Shown here in pieces: positions 41,799 to 51,689 of a DNA stretch of 64,000 bases; position 1 is the first letter of the stretch, and each line of letters starts with the position of its first letter. Made by a program: the position numbers and the translations under genes. Location of the stretch: assembly GCF_003946485.1 (NCBI RefSeq), contig NZ_RHOJ01000001.1, forward strand, positions 124,001 to 188,000, in the 5' to 3' direction. The DNA comes from Lacticaseibacillus jixianensis. GTDB taxonomy: Bacteria; Bacillota; Bacilli; Lactobacillales; Lactobacillaceae. A model generated the notes under the pieces. It was not told the origin of the DNA. It saw nothing but the letters and a program-made list of their open reading frames with translations, and did not search any database.

Positions 41799-41933
41799 GA
41801 ATAAGGCCTCCAAGAAGTTTGATCAGCGTTGAGCTGCTGACCACGTTACAGGAGCACATGGGCCCTGTCAAGACAGTGAAACGATGTTGGCGTTTGCTGG
41901 CTGATGCGCCAGGCTTGGCCGGGCAAACTGGTC

Positions 41934-41962
41934 AAAAAAACCGGCCGCGCGTTGGCGACCGG
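41934..41962 (-). terminator. Terminator of pyruvate oxidase gene
   Basis: On the minus strand, GCCGGTCGC and GCGGCCGGTTTTTTT form an imperfect hairpin with a T run. Confidence 0.6.
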
Positions 41963-42008
41963 CTCACTTCGGCAAAAGTGGGTAATAGGAGTAGTGACGA
42001 TGGAAGGG

Positions 42009-43829
42009 TTAAAGCGTGACCCCGGCCTCGTCAAGGAAGTACTGAAGGGGCTTGAGTTCTTCACCGTCATAGTGGGCGAACAACTCTTCAAGGGTCGTGA
42101 TGGTTGGCTCAACTTTATTGGCGTTGAACTCGGGCGCCACGGTTTCTTCGACCTTGCCGGCCACGACCTTGACCTTCAGCGCTTCAACGGGGAAGCCGCG
42201 CTTGAGGGTGATCTTGGCGTTCAGGACGAACGGGCGGCCGGCTTGAAGGGCAGCCACTGCCTGGTCGAAGGCGGCGGGCAGCTCGGAAGACTTGGTGACG
42301 GTTGCGCCTTCGATGCCCATGCCCTCGGCGATTTTCACGAAGTCTTGGTCCTCAAGGTCGATCCCGGAGTAGTCGTTCATCCCGGGAATGTCGGCCTGCT
42401 CGTCGCGAATAAAGCCGAGCGTGGTGTTGGAGGTCACAATATTCAGGATCGGCAGGTGGTACTTCTTTTCGGTGATGAGGTCCTGCATGACCATGGAGAA
42501 GGCGCCGTCACCGGAGATCGACACCACTTGCCGGTCAGGGAATTCCAGTGCGCCTGCGATCGCGCCCGGGATCCCGGCGCCCATGGAGGCGAACAGGGCG
42601 GAGACGGTCCACTTATTGGTTGGGGCGATTTTCAGGTAACGCAGCAAGTTGATCGTGTTGTCGCCGACGTCCAGCGAGATGACCGTCTTGTCGTTGGCGA
42701 TGCGGTTGAGCTCCTTGTAGACCGGTTCGAACTCAAGCGGATCGGTGTCGCGGTTGTAAAGCTTTTGCAGGTAGGCCTGCCAGTTCTGGTGATCGCGGAC
42801 CGCGGCTTTGAAGAAAGCCGAGGGGGCCACTGCGGTTGAACGGTCCAGCATCTTCTCGATGAACTGAGTGCCGTCGCTCCAAATGCCAAGGTCGATGTAG
42901 TGGTGCCGGCCAAATTCGGCTTCGTCGTTGTCGACCTGGATGAACTTGAAGGGGTGACGCGTGTACACGTTGTTAGCAAACGGGAAGTCAGCGCCAATGG
43001 CGATCACCAGGTCGGCAATGTCAAAAATTTCGTTGGCCGACTTGGACCCAACGCGGTTGACAAAGCCGATGTTGCCCTCGTAATCCTCACTCACGAGGCC
43101 CTTGCTCAGGCCGGTCATGATGATCGGGATCTGCAGCTTCTGAGACAGTGCGATCAGCTTGTCGCCGCCTTGCCGGATCCCGCGGCCGACGTGGAAGACA
43201 GGCCGTTTGGCTGCCTTGACCAGCGCCAGGGCCTGATCGACTTCCTCATCCGTCGCGGCCGGCTGCGGGGTCGGCTTCCGGTCTGAGGGGCTCGTCGACT
43301 TGTAGGGCACATCTGGAATCGCGGCGTAGCCAAAGTCGTTGGGAATGATCACGACGGCGACGCCCTTTTGCTTGTAGGCTTCCCGAACCGCCTTATCAAC
43401 GACGTACGGCAGGCTTTCCGGGGTCATGACGGTGCGGCAGTAAACGGCGACGTCGGCAAACATGGGCCCCTCGTCAAATTCCTGGAAGAAGTTGTAGTTC
43501 ATGTTGTAGTGCGGCACCTGACCGACCAGGGCCAAGACCGGCGCGTGGTCCTCCCGCGCGTCGTAAAGCCCAGTCAGCAGGTTCGTTGCCCCAGGGCCGG
43601 CCGAACCGAATGTAACCCCGATGCGGCCGGTCAGCTTGGCGGCGGAGCTGGCGGCCAAGGCGCCGACCTGCTCGTGGCGCACTTGGATGTAGTGGATGTT
43701 CGCTTTTTCCTGCTCCAAGGCGGACATGGTCGAGTTAAAGGAGCCGCCGGGGTAACCGTAGATATTCTTGACTCCCCAGGCTTCGAGCACCTTCAGCATT
43801 GCAACACTGGCTGGAACGGTGTTTGTCAT
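42009..43829 (-). CDS. pox: Pyruvate oxidase
   Basis: This 606-residue thiamine-diphosphate flavoenzyme has KNIYGYPGGSFNSTMSAL and IHYIQVRHEQVGALAASSAAK (active-site glutamate region), and the ThDP motif GDGAFSMVMQDL...NIVTSN. It converts pyruvate, phosphate and oxygen to acetyl phosphate, carbon dioxide and hydrogen peroxide. Start MTNTVPAS is chosen because AAGGAAG lies upstream of that ATG. It is monocistronic with a cre-overlapped promoter, fitting aerobic, glucose-sensitive expression. Confidence 0.93.
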   Translation of the reverse strand: MTNTVPASVAMLKVLEAWGVKNIYGYPGGSFNSTMSALEQEKANIHYIQVRHEQVGALAASSAAKLTGRIGVTFGSAGPGATNLLTGLYDAREDHAPVLALVGQVPHYNMNYNFFQEFDEGPMFADVAVYCRTVMTPESLPYVVDKAVREAYKQKGVAVVIIPNDFGYAAIPDVPYKSTSPSDRKPTPQPAATDEEVDQALALVKAAKRPVFHVGRGIRQGGDKLIALSQKLQIPIIMTGLSKGLVSEDYEGNIGFVNRVGSKSANEIFDIADLVIAIGADFPFANNVYTRHPFKFIQVDNDEAEFGRHHYIDLGIWSDGTQFIEKMLDRSTAVAPSAFFKAAVRDHQNWQAYLQKLYNRDTDPLEFEPVYKELNRIANDKTVISLDVGDNTINLLRYLKIAPTNKWTVSALFASMGAGIPGAIAGALEFPDRQVVSISGDGAFSMVMQDLITEKKYHLPILNIVTSNTTLGFIRDEQADIPGMNDYSGIDLEDQDFVKIAEGMGIEGATVTKSSELPAAFDQAVAALQAGRPFVLNAKITLKRGFPVEALKVKVVAGKVEETVAPEFNANKVEPTITTLEELFAHYDGEELKPLQYFLDEAGVTL

Positions 43830-43887
43830 GATTTCGCACTTCCTTAATCGGTTTTTAATAACAGTTGCATGCAATTACTACGCTTAC

Positions 43888-43916
43888 AATGTATCATCGA
43901 TAGAAAGCGGTTGCAA
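43888..43916 (-). promoter_or_regulatory. Promoter of pox with cre-like box
   Basis: On the minus strand TTGCAA, 17 bases, TACATT. The box TGCAACCGCTTTCT (43902-43915) matches cre at about 11 of 14 positions and covers the -35. A second weaker cre-like stretch, TGTAAGCGTAGTAA, lies just downstream. Confidence 0.6.
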
Positions 43917-44117
43917 CAGTTTTCGATAGATTTATGACACAAGGCACCAAATTTATTCGTGAGGGTTTTCACGGATGACGCGGGTTCTCGTGGCGCCATG
44001 CCGCAAGAATGCGATCAGGACGCCATTAGATGAGCCAGTGCCGCCAGCTGACAGTCGCTCCCCGGCCTGAGTTTTGATAACATTAAGGAAGAAGGCAAGG
44101 AAAACACGAGGTGACGA

Positions 44118-44951
44118 ATGAAAAGTAAAACGAATCAACTGGTCGTGCGCGGGGTGTTGATGCTGACCGCGCTGGAGCTGATCGCCATCAGCATTAACCT
44201 GTTCTACGCGCCCCACGGGGTGGCCGCCGGCGGGGCGACGGGGCTGGGGATCATCGCTCAAGAGACGTTCGGCTTGCCGGTGGCCGCGGTCACCATGGGC
44301 GTGAACGCCGTGATGTTAGCGCTGGCCTGGTGGCTGCTCGGCCGCGGCACGTTTAAGCGGATCTTATTTGGGAGCATCGCCTTGCCGCTTCTGCTGGCGC
44401 TGACGCCGCAGCGAATGATCGTGGCCGACCGGCTGCTGGCGGTGATGGTGGGGTCGGTGATTTTTGCGCTTGGCGTGGGGCTGAATTACCGCTTGGACGC
44501 CTCCAGCGGGGGAACGACGGTGCCGCCATTGATCTTCCAAAAGTACTTCCGGATCCGCCCGGCGGTGGGGCTGTTTGCCGTCGACTTTGTGATCTGTCTG
44601 CTCAACATTCCGGTCGCGGGGCTGGAGGCCTTTATCCTCGCCGTGTTTGCCGTCGGGCTGAGCAGCCTGGTCATGGACTACGTCGAAACCGGCCTCGACC
44701 GCAAGAAGGCCGTCTACGTGATGAGTGCCTGCTTGCCGGCGATCAAGGCGGCCATTCGCGATAAGACCGACCACGGGCTGACCATCCATTCAGTGGTGGG
44801 CGGATATTCGCAAACCCCGCAGGAGATGCTGATGATCGTGGTGGAGCAGGCGGATTTTCAGCGGCTGATCGACGGCATTCACCGCCTGGATCCGGCCGCG
44901 TTCGTGTTGGCGGTGGAGGCGACCGAGGTGCACGGCGGCTCGCTCGGTTGA
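44118..44951 (+). CDS. YitT family membrane protein
   Basis: This 277-residue protein has five or six N-terminal membrane segments with AISINLFYAPHGVAAGGATG and NYRLDASSGGTTVPPLIFQK, then a cytoplasmic DUF2179 domain ending in HRLDPAAFVLAVEATEVHGG. Family function is not established. ATG follows GAGGTGA. It stands alone between pox (divergent) and the glycogen genes. Confidence 0.88.
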   Translation: MKSKTNQLVVRGVLMLTALELIAISINLFYAPHGVAAGGATGLGIIAQETFGLPVAAVTMGVNAVMLALAWWLLGRGTFKRILFGSIALPLLLALTPQRMIVADRLLAVMVGSVIFALGVGLNYRLDASSGGTTVPPLIFQKYFRIRPAVGLFAVDFVICLLNIPVAGLEAFILAVFAVGLSSLVMDYVETGLDRKKAVYVMSACLPAIKAAIRDKTDHGLTIHSVVGGYSQTPQEMLMIVVEQADFQRLIDGIHRLDPAAFVLAVEATEVHGGSLG

Positions 44952-45024
44952 CGCGGGCGGCCCCCGCCGCGGCCAAGTGGCAGCGCTTTTGGTGAGGACA
45001 ATAGCGGGCCAAGACTTTTTGCTA

Positions 45025-45038
45025 GGTAAGCGCTTTAA
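45025..45038 (+). promoter_or_regulatory. cre-like box upstream of glgC
   Basis: GGTAAGCGCTTTAA matches the cre consensus at about 12 of 14 positions, 82 bases before the glgC start. The exact -35/-10 of glgC is not clear. Confidence 0.55.
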
Positions 45039-45119
45039 TTCGTGCTACGCTTGACCCGAGAAGGTGGGGCACGTCAACTCGTTGGGACGCTGACGCCCTG
45101 CTGGCAAGGAGGGACAAAC

Positions 45120-46262
45120 ATGCGTACTGAAATGTTGGGGATGATCCTCGCGGGCGGCCAGGGCACTCGCTTGGGAAAGCTGACCCGAACGACGGCGAAG
45201 CCATCGGTGCCGTTCGGGGGGCGCTATCGCATCATCGATTTCACGTTAAGTAATTTGGCCAATTCCGGGGTCGACACGGTGGGGGTCATCACGCAGTACC
45301 AGCCATTGGAGCTTAATCGGCACATTCAAAATGGCGCGGCGTGGGGCCTGAACGTGGCCGGCGCCGGGGTGACGATCTTGCAGCCATACGCGTCCAGCGA
45401 GGGCGAGAAGTTCTTTGAAGGGACGGCGCACGCGATCTATCAAAACATTGCGTACATCGACTCCTACAACCCGGACTACCTGCTGGTGCTTTCAGGCGAT
45501 CATATCTACAAGATGGACTACGAGCGGATGCTGCGGGCCCATAAGCTCAAGAAGGCGGCCTTGACCGTGGCCGTCATGCCGGTGCCCAAAGCCGACGCCT
45601 CGCGCTTTGGCATCATGAACACCGACGACACCGACCGGATCATCGAGTTCCAAGAGAAACCAAAGGAGCCCAAGTCCAATCTGGCCTCCATGGGGATCTA
45701 CATTTTTGACTGGCCGATCCTGCGGCGCTACTTGACGGAAAGTTACGCCACCGACGGCAAGATGGAGGACTTCGGCAACGATGTGATCCCAGCTTATTTG
45801 GCGCACAACGAGCCAACCTACGCGTATTCGTTCCACGGCTACTGGAAAGATGTGGGGACCATCCAGTCGCTGTGGGAGGCAAACATGGAGTTCTTGTCGC
45901 CGACGAACTCGCTAAACATCGCCAACCGCAGCTGGCGGATCTTCTCGCAGACCGAGGCCCTGCCGCCGATGTTTTTGACCAAGACGGCTAAAGTTTCGCG
46001 CTCGATGCTGACGGACGGCTCGTACATTGCCGGGACCGTGGACCACAGTGTGCTGTCGCAAAGCGTGCGCGTGGGTGAAGGCAGCGTGGTCAAGGATTCG
46101 ATGGTCATGCCGAACGCCACCATTGGTAAGAATGCGACGATCGATCACGCCATCATTGGGGAAAATGCGATCGTCGGCGATAACGGTGAAGTCATCGGCA
46201 AACCCGATGAAATTGCCGTGGTTGGCTACGGGGAAGCCGTGGGCAGAAAGGAGAAAGCATGA
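45120..46262 (+). CDS. glgC: Glucose-1-phosphate adenylyltransferase, catalytic subunit
   Basis: This 380-residue enzyme has the nucleotide-binding start [47 protein letters not shown] and [10 protein letters not shown], and a C-terminal left-handed beta helix ([20 protein letters not shown]). It makes ADP-glucose, the committed step of glycogen synthesis. ATG follows AAGGAGGG; a longer frame upstream lacks such a site. It overlaps glgD by ATGA. Confidence 0.96.
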   Translation: MRTEMLGMILAGGQGTRLGKLTRTTAKPSVPFGGRYRIIDFTLSNLANSGVDTVGVITQYQPLELNRHIQNGAAWGLNVAGAGVTILQPYASSEGEKFFEGTAHAIYQNIAYIDSYNPDYLLVLSGDHIYKMDYERMLRAHKLKKAALTVAVMPVPKADASRFGIMNTDDTDRIIEFQEKPKEPKSNLASMGIYIFDWPILRRYLTESYATDGKMEDFGNDVIPAYLAHNEPTYAYSFHGYWKDVGTIQSLWEANMEFLSPTNSLNIANRSWRIFSQTEALPPMFLTKTAKVSRSMLTDGSYIAGTVDHSVLSQSVRVGEGSVVKDSMVMPNATIGKNATIDHAIIGENAIVGDNGEVIGKPDEIAVVGYGEAVGRKEKA

Positions 46263-47425
46263 CACAAGGAGAATTGAGCGCTGTTATCGATCTCAACGAA
46301 GATGGCGAAGCGCTGATGCCGTTGACCGCGTACCGGCCAATTGGCACGTTGCCGTTTGCCGGCCGCTACCGGCTGATCGATTTTCCACTGAGTGCGGTGA
46401 CCCATGCCGGGGTCCACAGTGTCGGCCTGTTCATGCCCCAATCGGCCCGGTCCGTCCAAGACCATATTCGCGATGGCGCGTCCTGGAACCTGGATCTGAT
46501 CCAGGGTGGGGTGTTCATGTTCCCTTACATCGCCACCCGCGATTACAGCGATCCGGCGCTGCGGCAGCGTTACTACGATGACTACACAACGTTCCTGCGC
46601 CGCAGCGGCTCGACCTACACGGTGATCATCGGCAGCAGTAACATCGCTTCGGTGGACCTGACCGCCGTTTTGGCCTACCACGAGGCGGGGGATGCGCCGA
46701 TCACGCTGGTTTATAAGAAGCTGCCCAGCGAGGACTTCACCCCGGATGACTGGACCTTGACGTTGTCAGAGCAGGGCACCGCCTCGGCGATCCTGCGGCA
46801 AAAAGACCGCCACGAGCGGCCAAGCGAGACGCTGCCGGCGTTCATGGACACCTATTTGCTGGCGACCAACGACCTGATCGATCTGCTTGACGTGGCGGCC
46901 GGCGCGAAGACGTTTGTGACACTGCCGGAGCTGCTGCGCGATTACGTACTGGCCAACAATGCGAATGCTTTTGAGTACACCGGCTATCTGGCGCGGATCT
47001 CCAGCATGCAGCGCTTCTTTGCTGCCAGCTTGGGCATGCTGGACGATGCCAATTACCAGTCGCTGATGTTCTCCGCCGTCCCGGTGCTGACTAAGAGTAA
47101 AAACGAGGTCCCGACGTTCTTTGCCCGCGGTGCGGAGGTGAGTGATGCGCTGCTGGGGACCGGGGCCTACGTCGAAGGCGAGATCAAGCACAGCGTGATC
47201 TCCCGCAGCGTGGTCGTGCACCAAGGCGCCGTGGTCGAAAACAGTGTGATCATGCAAGGCGCGAAGATCTCAACGGGCTCCACGGTCAGAAACGTGATCC
47301 TCGACAAAGGCGTGGTGATCGGGCCAAACCTCAAGCTGGAGGGCAAGCCGGAGGCGCCGCTGGTGATCGGCAAGAACCGGTCAATTCTGAAGATGAAGGA
47401 TCTGACACCGCAGCCCGCGGGATAA
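46259..47425 (+). CDS. glgD: Glucose-1-phosphate adenylyltransferase subunit GlgD
   Basis: This 388-residue paralogue of GlgC keeps the fold ([20 protein letters not shown]; beta-helix end [19 protein letters not shown]) but has lost the GG-x-GTRL loop at its N-terminus, where it reads [18 protein letters not shown]. It is therefore a non-catalytic or weakly catalytic partner that modulates GlgC in a hetero-oligomer, as known for Firmicutes. The start overlaps the glgC stop. A bidirectional hairpin follows. Confidence 0.95.
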   Translation: MTQGELSAVIDLNEDGEALMPLTAYRPIGTLPFAGRYRLIDFPLSAVTHAGVHSVGLFMPQSARSVQDHIRDGASWNLDLIQGGVFMFPYIATRDYSDPALRQRYYDDYTTFLRRSGSTYTVIIGSSNIASVDLTAVLAYHEAGDAPITLVYKKLPSEDFTPDDWTLTLSEQGTASAILRQKDRHERPSETLPAFMDTYLLATNDLIDLLDVAAGAKTFVTLPELLRDYVLANNANAFEYTGYLARISSMQRFFAASLGMLDDANYQSLMFSAVPVLTKSKNEVPTFFARGAEVSDALLGTGAYVEGEIKHSVISRSVVVHQGAVVENSVIMQGAKISTGSTVRNVILDKGVVIGPNLKLEGKPEAPLVIGKNRSILKMKDLTPQPAG

Positions 47426-47477
47426 ATCCGGCCGCCGGGGGCCGAAAAGCAATCGCAAGCGTGTTTGTGCCCCAAAA

Positions 47478-47520
47478 AAAATAGGTCATTGCGCGGCAGT
47501 TTGCGCAATGGCCTATTTTG
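47478..47520. terminator. Bidirectional terminator, glgD / gntR
   Basis: AAAATAGGTCATTGCGC/GCGCAATGGCCTATTTT stem with A and T runs. It covers the end of the convergent regulator gene. Confidence 0.85.
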
Positions 47521-48247
47521 CTGCCTTGGGTTTGAATGGCCCGAGCTCCACGTCGGCAGTGACGCTGGCGTGCTGATAGGGGAAATGGCTCTCGGAGAAT
47601 TCAAACGGCGCCCCTTCTTCGGTGTAACTCGTCTGCTTGATGACGAGGACCGGATCGTTCAGCTTCGCCCCGATGGCCAAGACGTCGGCCTTGGTGGCCT
47701 TAATCGCGTAGACCTTACGATGCGAGCCGGCGATCTTCACCCCGTGCGCCAGCAGCGCGGCGTAGACCGACCCCTGGAGGATCTCCTCGGTGATGGGCAT
47801 GATGGCAGTCGGCATGATGGTGTGCTCGTAGGCAAACACCGTGCCTTCCACGAAGCGCACGCGGTCAATGACGTACACGGGATCCGCCGTGCCGATCACC
47901 AGCGCCTTTTGTTCTTGCTTCGTGGGCATGCGTGCCGTCAGGCCGAGGACCTTGCTGGTGACTTTGCGGCCCTGCTGGGTGGCAGTGGTGCCGATCGGCT
48001 TGTCGATCGGTGAGTCTTCGGGATTCTCGGCGGGCTGATAATCCTTGCGCAAAAAGGTCCCCGCGCCTCGTTTTGAGTACACCACGCCTTCGACGATCAG
48101 GAGTTGAATGGCCTTTCTGATCGTGATGCGAGTAGTGTGAAACTGTTTGGCCAGCTGCTCCTGGTCGGGCAGCAAGGCGCCCGGGGCATAGGTGCCGTCG
48201 GTGAACATTTGGTGCAAGGCCTGGGCGATTTGTTGGTACTTATACAT
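47513..48247 (-). CDS. GntR-family regulator with UTRA domain
   Basis: This 244-residue regulator has an N-terminal winged helix (ARTIRKA-type region: LAKQFHTTRITIRKAIQLLI then VYSKRGAGTFL) and a C-terminal UTRA ligand domain (YVIDRVRFVEGTVFAYEHTI). UTRA proteins commonly bind sugar phosphates. Its place divergent from a 6-phospho-beta-glucosidase gene suggests it represses that gene. Start MYKYQQIAQAL is chosen from GAGAGGA upstream. Confidence 0.9.
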   Translation of the reverse strand: MYKYQQIAQALHQMFTDGTYAPGALLPDQEQLAKQFHTTRITIRKAIQLLIVEGVVYSKRGAGTFLRKDYQPAENPEDSPIDKPIGTTATQQGRKVTSKVLGLTARMPTKQEQKALVIGTADPVYVIDRVRFVEGTVFAYEHTIMPTAIMPITEEILQGSVYAALLAHGVKIAGSHRKVYAIKATKADVLAIGAKLNDPVLVIKQTSYTEEGAPFEFSESHFPYQHASVTADVELGPFKPKAAK

Positions 48248-48334
48248 CTTTGCGTCCTCTCTTTTCCACCTGTCTGCCTTCATTGTACGACACTACCTGG
48301 GGAAAACCAGGCGGTTGGCCATTTGAATTTAAAA

Positions 48335-48388
48335 GTGTAGACAACAGTTATAAAAAACATTTACATATATCCATGAAAGCGCCATAAT
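48335..48388 (+). promoter_or_regulatory. Promoter of the 6-phospho-beta-glucosidase gene with cre-like box
   Basis: TTTACA, 17 bases, CATAAT (48360-48388). TGAAAGCGCCATAA (48374-48387) matches cre at about 12 of 14 positions inside it. TGTAGACA just upstream, within AAAGTGTAGACAACAG, is a candidate site for the GntR regulator. Confidence 0.55.
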
Positions 48389-48426
48389 GGAACCGGATCC
48401 AATAATTAACGAGGAGGCTGCGCAGG

Positions 48427-49800
48427 ATGAGTCAAGCATTACCAAAAGGATTTTTATGGGGCAATTCAACTTCCAGCATGCAAACAGAAGGCGGCTGGAA
48501 CGAGGGCGGCAAGGGCAAGTCGGTGTACGATGACCGGCCAGCTTCGAAGGACGCTTCGGACTGGCACGTTGCCATCGACGACTACCACCGCTACGACGAG
48601 GACATCAAGCTGATGGCCGATCAGGGCATGAATGCTTACCGGTTCCAGATTTCCTGGAGCCGGGTCTGCCCGACCGGCGATGGTGACTTCAACGCGGAAG
48701 GGATCAAGTTCTATTCCGATTTGATCGATAAGCTCATCGCCGCCGGGATCACCCCGATGATCTGTCTTTATCACTTCGACATGCCGCTGGCCTTGGCCGA
48801 AAAGTACAACGGCTTTGCCAGCCGCCACGTCGTTGAGGCGTTCGTGCGTTACGGCAAGAAAATGATCGACGAGTTCGCAGACCGCGTTCCGTATTGGATC
48901 ACGTTCAACGAGCAAAACCTCTACTTTATGCCCGACGCGTACCGCATCGCTGGTGACCTAGATGGTGAACGGAGCGACTCCGCTTTGTACACCATTTCCC
49001 ACCACGTGATGGTCGCCCATGCCGAGGTTGCCAATTACCTGCACGCAAAGTCTGCCGCCAAGATCGGCGGGATGCTCGCGTACAGCGAGGTGTACCCGGC
49101 CAGTTCTGCACCGCGCGATATTCTGTACGCGCGCCAGATCGATGAGTTTTTCAACAAGAACCTGCTGGACGTGTTCGTCAACGGCCAGTACTCTACGGAA
49201 GTCATGACCTTCGTCAAGAACCACGCCATCGACATGGACTTCACCGCTGAAGACAAGGCCGCGTTCAAGCAGCTGAAGAGCGACTTCATCGCCTTTTCCT
49301 ACTACCGCTCCGGTCAGATCAATTCTGACAAGGTGCCGATCAACACGATCGTCAACCACTACCTTGACTACGGGTCCGAGCAAGTGCCTGGGCTGCCGGT
49401 CAACGAGTGGGGCTGGAACGTTGATCCGCTCGGCTTCCGCGACATTCTCACCAAAGTTTACGATCAGTACCACGTGCCGATGTTCCCCATTGAAAACGGG
49501 ATCGGGGTGCGTGAACAGTACACGGGCAAGGAGATCCAGGATGATTATCGGATCGCCTATCACCGCGTCCACATTCAGGCGCTCAAGGATGCCGTGAACA
49601 TTGATGGCGTTGACGTCATCGGGTACCTCGGTTGGGGGCTGATCGACATTCCAAGTTCCAGCGGCAACATGGACAAGCGTTACGGCATGGTCTATGTCAA
49701 CCGCACCAATTCTGATCTGAAGGACCTGAAACGGGTCCCGAAGAAGTCATACGCCTGGTTCAAACACGTGATCGCAACCAACGGCGCGAATTTGGACTAA
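48427..49800 (+). CDS. 6-phospho-beta-glucosidase, GH1 family
   Basis: This 457-residue enzyme has the GH1 start FLWGNSTSSMQTEGGW, the acid/base glutamate 162 in TFNEQN and the nucleophile glutamate 356 in FPIENGIG. It would cleave phosphorylated beta-glucosides delivered by a PTS into glucose 6-phosphate and the aglycone or sugar. Phospho-beta-galactosidase is a possible alternative. ATG follows GAGGAGG. The EIIC gene is 114 bases downstream. Confidence 0.9.
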   Translation: MSQALPKGFLWGNSTSSMQTEGGWNEGGKGKSVYDDRPASKDASDWHVAIDDYHRYDEDIKLMADQGMNAYRFQISWSRVCPTGDGDFNAEGIKFYSDLIDKLIAAGITPMICLYHFDMPLALAEKYNGFASRHVVEAFVRYGKKMIDEFADRVPYWITFNEQNLYFMPDAYRIAGDLDGERSDSALYTISHHVMVAHAEVANYLHAKSAAKIGGMLAYSEVYPASSAPRDILYARQIDEFFNKNLLDVFVNGQYSTEVMTFVKNHAIDMDFTAEDKAAFKQLKSDFIAFSYYRSGQINSDKVPINTIVNHYLDYGSEQVPGLPVNEWGWNVDPLGFRDILTKVYDQYHVPMFPIENGIGVREQYTGKEIQDDYRIAYHRVHIQALKDAVNIDGVDVIGYLGWGLIDIPSSSGNMDKRYGMVYVNRTNSDLKDLKRVPKKSYAWFKHVIATNGANLD

Positions 49801-49914
49801 GCCGGCTTAGCGAAAGCGCCAGGCCAGTGATCAATCGTGCCTCAGCCTTCAGTGCGCTGAAGACGGCGGCACGCGATATTATTTTTCGTTGTTTAATCTA
49901 AGGGGGATTTACTC

Positions 49915-51258
49915 ATGGCCAAAGAGACCTCGTCCGAGAAGCTGCAAAACAATGCCTTCTTGAACAAATTTACGGAGATCGCGGTCAAGTTTGGCAACCT
50001 ACTGTATCTGCGCTCATTGCGTGATGCGTTCGCTGTCATCCTGCCGGTCTTCATCATTGCCGGCCTGGGCACGATGCTCAATAACACCGTGTTCGTCTGG
50101 CTGTTTAAAGGCGCGACGCTTGCCAAGTGGCAGGTGTTCGGCAACGCCATTACTAATGGGACTTTGAACGTCGCTGGCGTTCTGGTCGCCCCAATGATCG
50201 GGTACTGCCTGGCGAAGAACATGAACTTCGAGAACCCGATCGCTGCGGCCGCAATGTCTTTGGCGTCCACGTTTATCGTGATGCCACAGTCTGTGCCCAT
50301 GACGACCCTGGCCGGTAAGACGGTCACGGTCACCGGCGGCTTCTCCACCCTGTGGCTGGGGACGCAAGGCATGTTCGGCGGGATCATCGTCGGCTTGGTT
50401 GCGACCTCGCTGTTCGTCAAGCTGGCCGGGGTCAAGAAGCTGCAGATCCACCTGGGCGAAAACATTCCGCCGGCGGTTTCTGCCTCCTTCAGCGTGCTGA
50501 TCCCAGCTTTGATCTTGATGTCACTGTTCGCTGTGATCGCCGCCCTCCTGGCTGGGATCTTTAACTCCGACCTGGTTGGCCTGATCAAGACCTGGATCCA
50601 GGAGCCACTGCGTGGGTTCAACACGAGCCTAGTTGGCTACTGTGTCATTTATTTCTTTGCAAACTTGCTATTTACCTTCGGGATTCACCAGACCGTTCTT
50701 TCCGGCTCACTGCTTGATCCGCTGGTCCTGGTCAACATGAACCAGAACATGGCGGCTTACGCGGCGCACAAGGCCATTCCGAACATCATCAACACCAGTT
50801 TTGTTTCCACGTTCACCCTGGTCGGCGGTTCTGGTTCCACGATCTCGCTGATCATCGCGATCCTGCTGTTCAGTAAGGTCAAGTCCTCGCGGCAAATCGC
50901 GGCGCTGTCCTTGGCGCCTGGGATCTTCAACATTAATGAACCCATGATCTTCGGCTATCCAATCGTGTTCAACCTGCCGATGATGATCCCGTTTGTCACC
51001 TTCCCAATTATTGGGACGCTCATTGGGTACTTCGCCACTTCCTGGGGCCTGATCTCCCGGATGAAGGTGCTGGTCCCATGGATCACGCCACCGATCATCG
51101 GCCCATGGCTTGCCACTGTTGGCGATTGGCGTGCGGTCCTGGCGCAGATCATTGTGATCGTCGTTGGGGTGCTGCTCTACCTGCCATTCATGCGGATCTC
51201 TGAACGGGTTGCCGCTCAGGAAGCCAAGATGGACGAAGCAAGCAGCACTGAAGCTTAG
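49915..51258 (+). CDS. PTS EIIC component, lactose/cellobiose type
   Basis: This 447-residue membrane protein has ILPVFIIAGLGTMLNNTVF, FGIHQTVLSGSLLDPLVLVN and the conserved glutamate in FNINEPMIFGYP. It carries out sugar transport while EIIA and EIIB domains, absent here, supply phosphate; these must be encoded elsewhere. With the GH1 enzyme it forms a beta-glucoside uptake and cleavage unit. ATG follows AGGGGGA. Confidence 0.92.
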   Translation: MAKETSSEKLQNNAFLNKFTEIAVKFGNLLYLRSLRDAFAVILPVFIIAGLGTMLNNTVFVWLFKGATLAKWQVFGNAITNGTLNVAGVLVAPMIGYCLAKNMNFENPIAAAAMSLASTFIVMPQSVPMTTLAGKTVTVTGGFSTLWLGTQGMFGGIIVGLVATSLFVKLAGVKKLQIHLGENIPPAVSASFSVLIPALILMSLFAVIAALLAGIFNSDLVGLIKTWIQEPLRGFNTSLVGYCVIYFFANLLFTFGIHQTVLSGSLLDPLVLVNMNQNMAAYAAHKAIPNIINTSFVSTFTLVGGSGSTISLIIAILLFSKVKSSRQIAALSLAPGIFNINEPMIFGYPIVFNLPMMIPFVTFPIIGTLIGYFATSWGLISRMKVLVPWITPPIIGPWLATVGDWRAVLAQIIVIVVGVLLYLPFMRISERVAAQEAKMDEASSTEA

Positions 51259-51279
51259 GCTTAAGTCAGGAGGGTGAAC

Positions 51280-51510
51280 ATGGAACAAAAGAAACCGACT
51301 GCTGGTAATCCGCGGCGTATCTGGATCAGTATCGCAGGGGCAGCGCTGATGCTGATGCTGGCGATCAACGACGTTCGGCACTTTGGCTGGGGGGTCGTGA
51401 CCCTTTCCACGTTTGCCATCTGCGCGTACTTCATCTACGAAATCGTCGAGGCGATTCGCCACCCCCAGCGGGTCGCGGACCGCTTAGATAAAAAGCACCG
51501 GTGGCACTGA
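51280..51510 (+). CDS. Small membrane protein, 76 aa
   Basis: Two hydrophobic segments (IWISIAGAALMLMLAIND and GVVTLSTFAICAYFIYEIV) are followed by a basic tail RVADRLDKKHRWH. No family is recognised. ATG at 51280 follows AGGAGGG and lies 21 bases after the EIIC stop, so it is probably co-translated with the PTS gene and may assist it. A terminator follows. Confidence 0.75.
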   Translation: MEQKKPTAGNPRRIWISIAGAALMLMLAINDVRHFGWGVVTLSTFAICAYFIYEIVEAIRHPQRVADRLDKKHRWH

Positions 51511-51521
51511 GCGCCGGTCAG

Positions 51522-51553
51522 CAGCCGTCAGTTTATTCTGACGGCTGTTTTTT
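51522..51553 (+). terminator. Terminator of the beta-glucoside operon
   Basis: CAGCCGTCAG/CTGACGGCTG stem followed by TTTTTT. Confidence 0.88.
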
Positions 51554-51689
51554 GCACGGTGCCAAGTCGGAGCCCAAGTGCTTAGCGGCACCGGCGGTCA
51601 TCGCGAGCACCAGCGCTGGCCGGACTTCAGGCGAGCTTGTGATTATATAAATAAACGAATTGCGTAAACGCGAGTCCAACTGGTAGTCA

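Noticed and set aside
41904-42839. Plus-strand frame of 311 aa opposite pox
   Set aside because: Shadow of the pox coding sequence with no family resemblance; pox is unmistakable on the minus strand.
46259-47425. glgD as a degenerate pseudogene of glgC
   Set aside because: The frame is intact, overlaps glgC by ATGA and lacks only the catalytic loop, as is normal for GlgD.
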